Made by a program: the position numbers and the translations under genes. The notes under the pieces were generated by a model, which saw only the letters and a program-made list of their open reading frames with translations, searched no databases and was not told where the DNA came from. DNA of 8,524 nt from positions 1 to 8,524 of the forward strand of contig JACMOF010000210.1 of the NCBI GenBank assembly GCA_014378155.1, in the 5' to 3' direction. The stretch comes from Caulobacter sp. (GTDB lineage Bacteria > Pseudomonadota > Alphaproteobacteria > Caulobacterales > Caulobacteraceae). Shown piece after piece: positions 7,215 to 8,524 of the stretch (position 1 is its first letter; the number at the start of each line of letters is the position of its first letter).

Positions 7215-8524
7215 ATGCCGACCGATACGCTGACCAAGTCGCGCTGGGTCTATTCCTTTGGCGGGGGCGGCGCCGACGGCGACGCGTCCATGAAGAACCT
7301 GCTGGGCGGGAAGGGGGCCAATCTCGCCGAGATGTCCTCCCTGGGCTTGCCCGTGCCCCCCGGCTTCACCATCACCACCGAAGCCTGCGTCCACTACTAT
7401 TCCAACGACAAGGCCTATCCCGAAGGCCTGAAGGAACAGGTCGTGGCGGGCCTGGCCAAGGTCGAGGCGATCACCGGCAAGGTGTTCGGCGACGCCGCCA
7501 ACCCGCTGCTGGTCTCGGTGCGCTCGGGCGCCCGGGCCTCCATGCCCGGCATGATGGACACGGTCCTGAACCTCGGCCTCAACGACCAGACCGTGGAGGG
7601 CCTGGCCAAGCTGGCTGGTGACCGCCGCTTCGCCTTCGACAGCTATCGTCGCTTCATCCAGATGTACTCGGCCGTGGTGCTGGATCTGGACCACCACATG
7701 TTCGAGGACATCCTCGACGAACAGAAGGAGCGCCTCGACGTCAGCGTCGACACCGCGCTCTCCGCCGAGGACTGGGAGAAGGTCGTCAGCGCCTACAAGG
7801 CCGCCGTCGAGCGTGAGCTGGGCCATCCCTTCCCACAGGATCCGCAGGCCCAGCTCTGGGGCGCGATCAGCGCGGTGTTCGCCAGCTGGATGAACGACCG
7901 GGCCAAGTTCTATCGCCGCATGCACGACATCCCCGAGGCCTGGGGCACCGCCGTCAACATCCAGTCGATGGTGTTCGGCAATATGGGCGAGACCTCGGCC
8001 ACCGGCGTCGCCTTCACCCGCAACCCGTCGACCGGCGAGGCCCGGCTCTATGGCGAGTTCCTGATCAACGCCCAGGGCGAGGACGTCGTCGCCGGCATCC
8101 GCACGCCCCAGTCGCTGACGAAGATCGGCCGCGAGGAGATGGGCGAGACCGCCCCCTCGATGGAAGAGGCCATGCCGGTCGTCTTCGCCGAATTTGTCGA
8201 GGTCGTGGGCCGGCTGGAAAGCCACTACCGCGACATGCAGGATATCGAGTTCACCGTCGAACGCGGCCAACTGTGGATGCTCCAGACCCGCAGCGGCAAG
8301 CGCACCGCCAAGGCCGCGCTGCGGATGGCGGTCGAGATGGTCGGCGAAGGGCTGATCGACGAGAAGACCGCGATCCTGCGGATCGATCCGATGGCGCTCG
8401 ACCAGTTGCTTCACCCCACGCTCGATCCCACGGCGGCGCGCGATGTGCTCACCAAAGGCCTGCCCGCATCGCCCGGCGCAGCTTCGGGCGCGATCGTGCT
8501 CGCTGCCGATACCGCCGAGGAAGC
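7215..8524 (+). CDS. ppdK: pyruvate, phosphate dikinase (N-terminal part, runs off window)
   Basis: This enzyme interconverts pyruvate, ATP and phosphate with phosphoenolpyruvate, AMP and pyrophosphate, using a swinging phospho-histidine domain. In a bacterium like this it would serve gluconeogenesis or pyrophosphate-linked glycolysis. The window holds 436 codons of a protein usually near 880-900 residues. The ATP-grasp domain shows GGKGANLAEM (31-40, with Lys33), VRSGARASMPGMMDTVLNLG (starting at 102, with Arg103) and LQTRSGKRT (with Arg359). GLPASPGAASG (from 415) begins the phospho-His domain, whose active His lies beyond the window. The start follows the glyS stop by 12 nt. The Shine-Dalgarno AGGAG (7201-7205) shares two bases with the glyS TAG, so coupling to glyQS is likely. 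No defects are seen in the visible part. Confidence 0.96.
   Translation, partial: MPTDTLTKSRWVYSFGGGGADGDASMKNLLGGKGANLAEMSSLGLPVPPGFTITTEACVHYYSNDKAYPEGLKEQVVAGLAKVEAITGKVFGDAANPLLVSVRSGARASMPGMMDTVLNLGLNDQTVEGLAKLAGDRRFAFDSYRRFIQMYSAVVLDLDHHMFEDILDEQKERLDVSVDTALSAEDWEKVVSAYKAAVERELGHPFPQDPQAQLWGAISAVFASWMNDRAKFYRRMHDIPEAWGTAVNIQSMVFGNMGETSATGVAFTRNPSTGEARLYGEFLINAQGEDVVAGIRTPQSLTKIGREEMGETAPSMEEAMPVVFAEFVEVVGRLESHYRDMQDIEFTVERGQLWMLQTRSGKRTAKAALRMAVEMVGEGLIDEKTAILRIDPMALDQLLHPTLDPTAARDVLTKGLPASPGAASGAIVLAADTAEE

Noticed and set aside
7209..8414. A 401-codon minus-strand open frame opposite ppdK
   Set aside because: The His/Asp/Gly/Leu-rich translation has no family features, and the plus strand encodes a clear PPDK. 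It is a mirror of codon bias.

Overview
The window looks like core chromosome of a GC-rich alphaproteobacterium, most likely in or near Caulobacteraceae (Caulobacter/Phenylobacterium type). This rests on strong G/C third-position codon use, the gene order glyQ-glyS-ppdK, a glnK-amtB operon, and proteins that read like Caulobacter housekeeping enzymes. The placement is from memory of protein families, not from a search.

Layout, left to right. (1) ispE (90-971, +), an isoprenoid-pathway kinase, possibly preceded by the last few codons of another gene. (2) A 164-bp convergent gap holding an inverted pair of 28-nt REP-like palindromes that starts on the last base of the ispE stop codon, followed by a bidirectional terminator. 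(3) The nitrogen module glnK-amtB on the minus strand (3037 down to 1136): a PII signal protein and the ammonium channel it gates. (4) A divergent region of about 400 bp. (5) A small secreted Thr/Ala/Pro-rich protein of unknown function (3446-3835, +) with a strong terminator. (6) A plus-strand run of glyQ, glyS and ppdK (3935 to the window end, ppdK cut off), with gaps of 4 and 12 nt. GlyQ and GlyS are the two chains of tetrameric glycyl-tRNA synthetase. PpdK interconverts pyruvate and phosphoenolpyruvate.

Most of the window is ordinary housekeeping DNA, and I see no defence system, mobile-gene cargo or CRISPR. Two things stand out. First, glyS carries an in-frame segment (about 6252-6680) with roughly 50% G+C by hand count, against about 70-75% in adjacent 60-base lines. 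It is full of codons rare in the rest of the gene and adds roughly 90-115 residues that I cannot match to the GlyS family. Second, ispE appears to have glycine where the family's catalytic aspartate is expected (codon 138, GGC where GAC is expected). Either could be real biology or, for ispE, a single-base error. Both can be checked directly.
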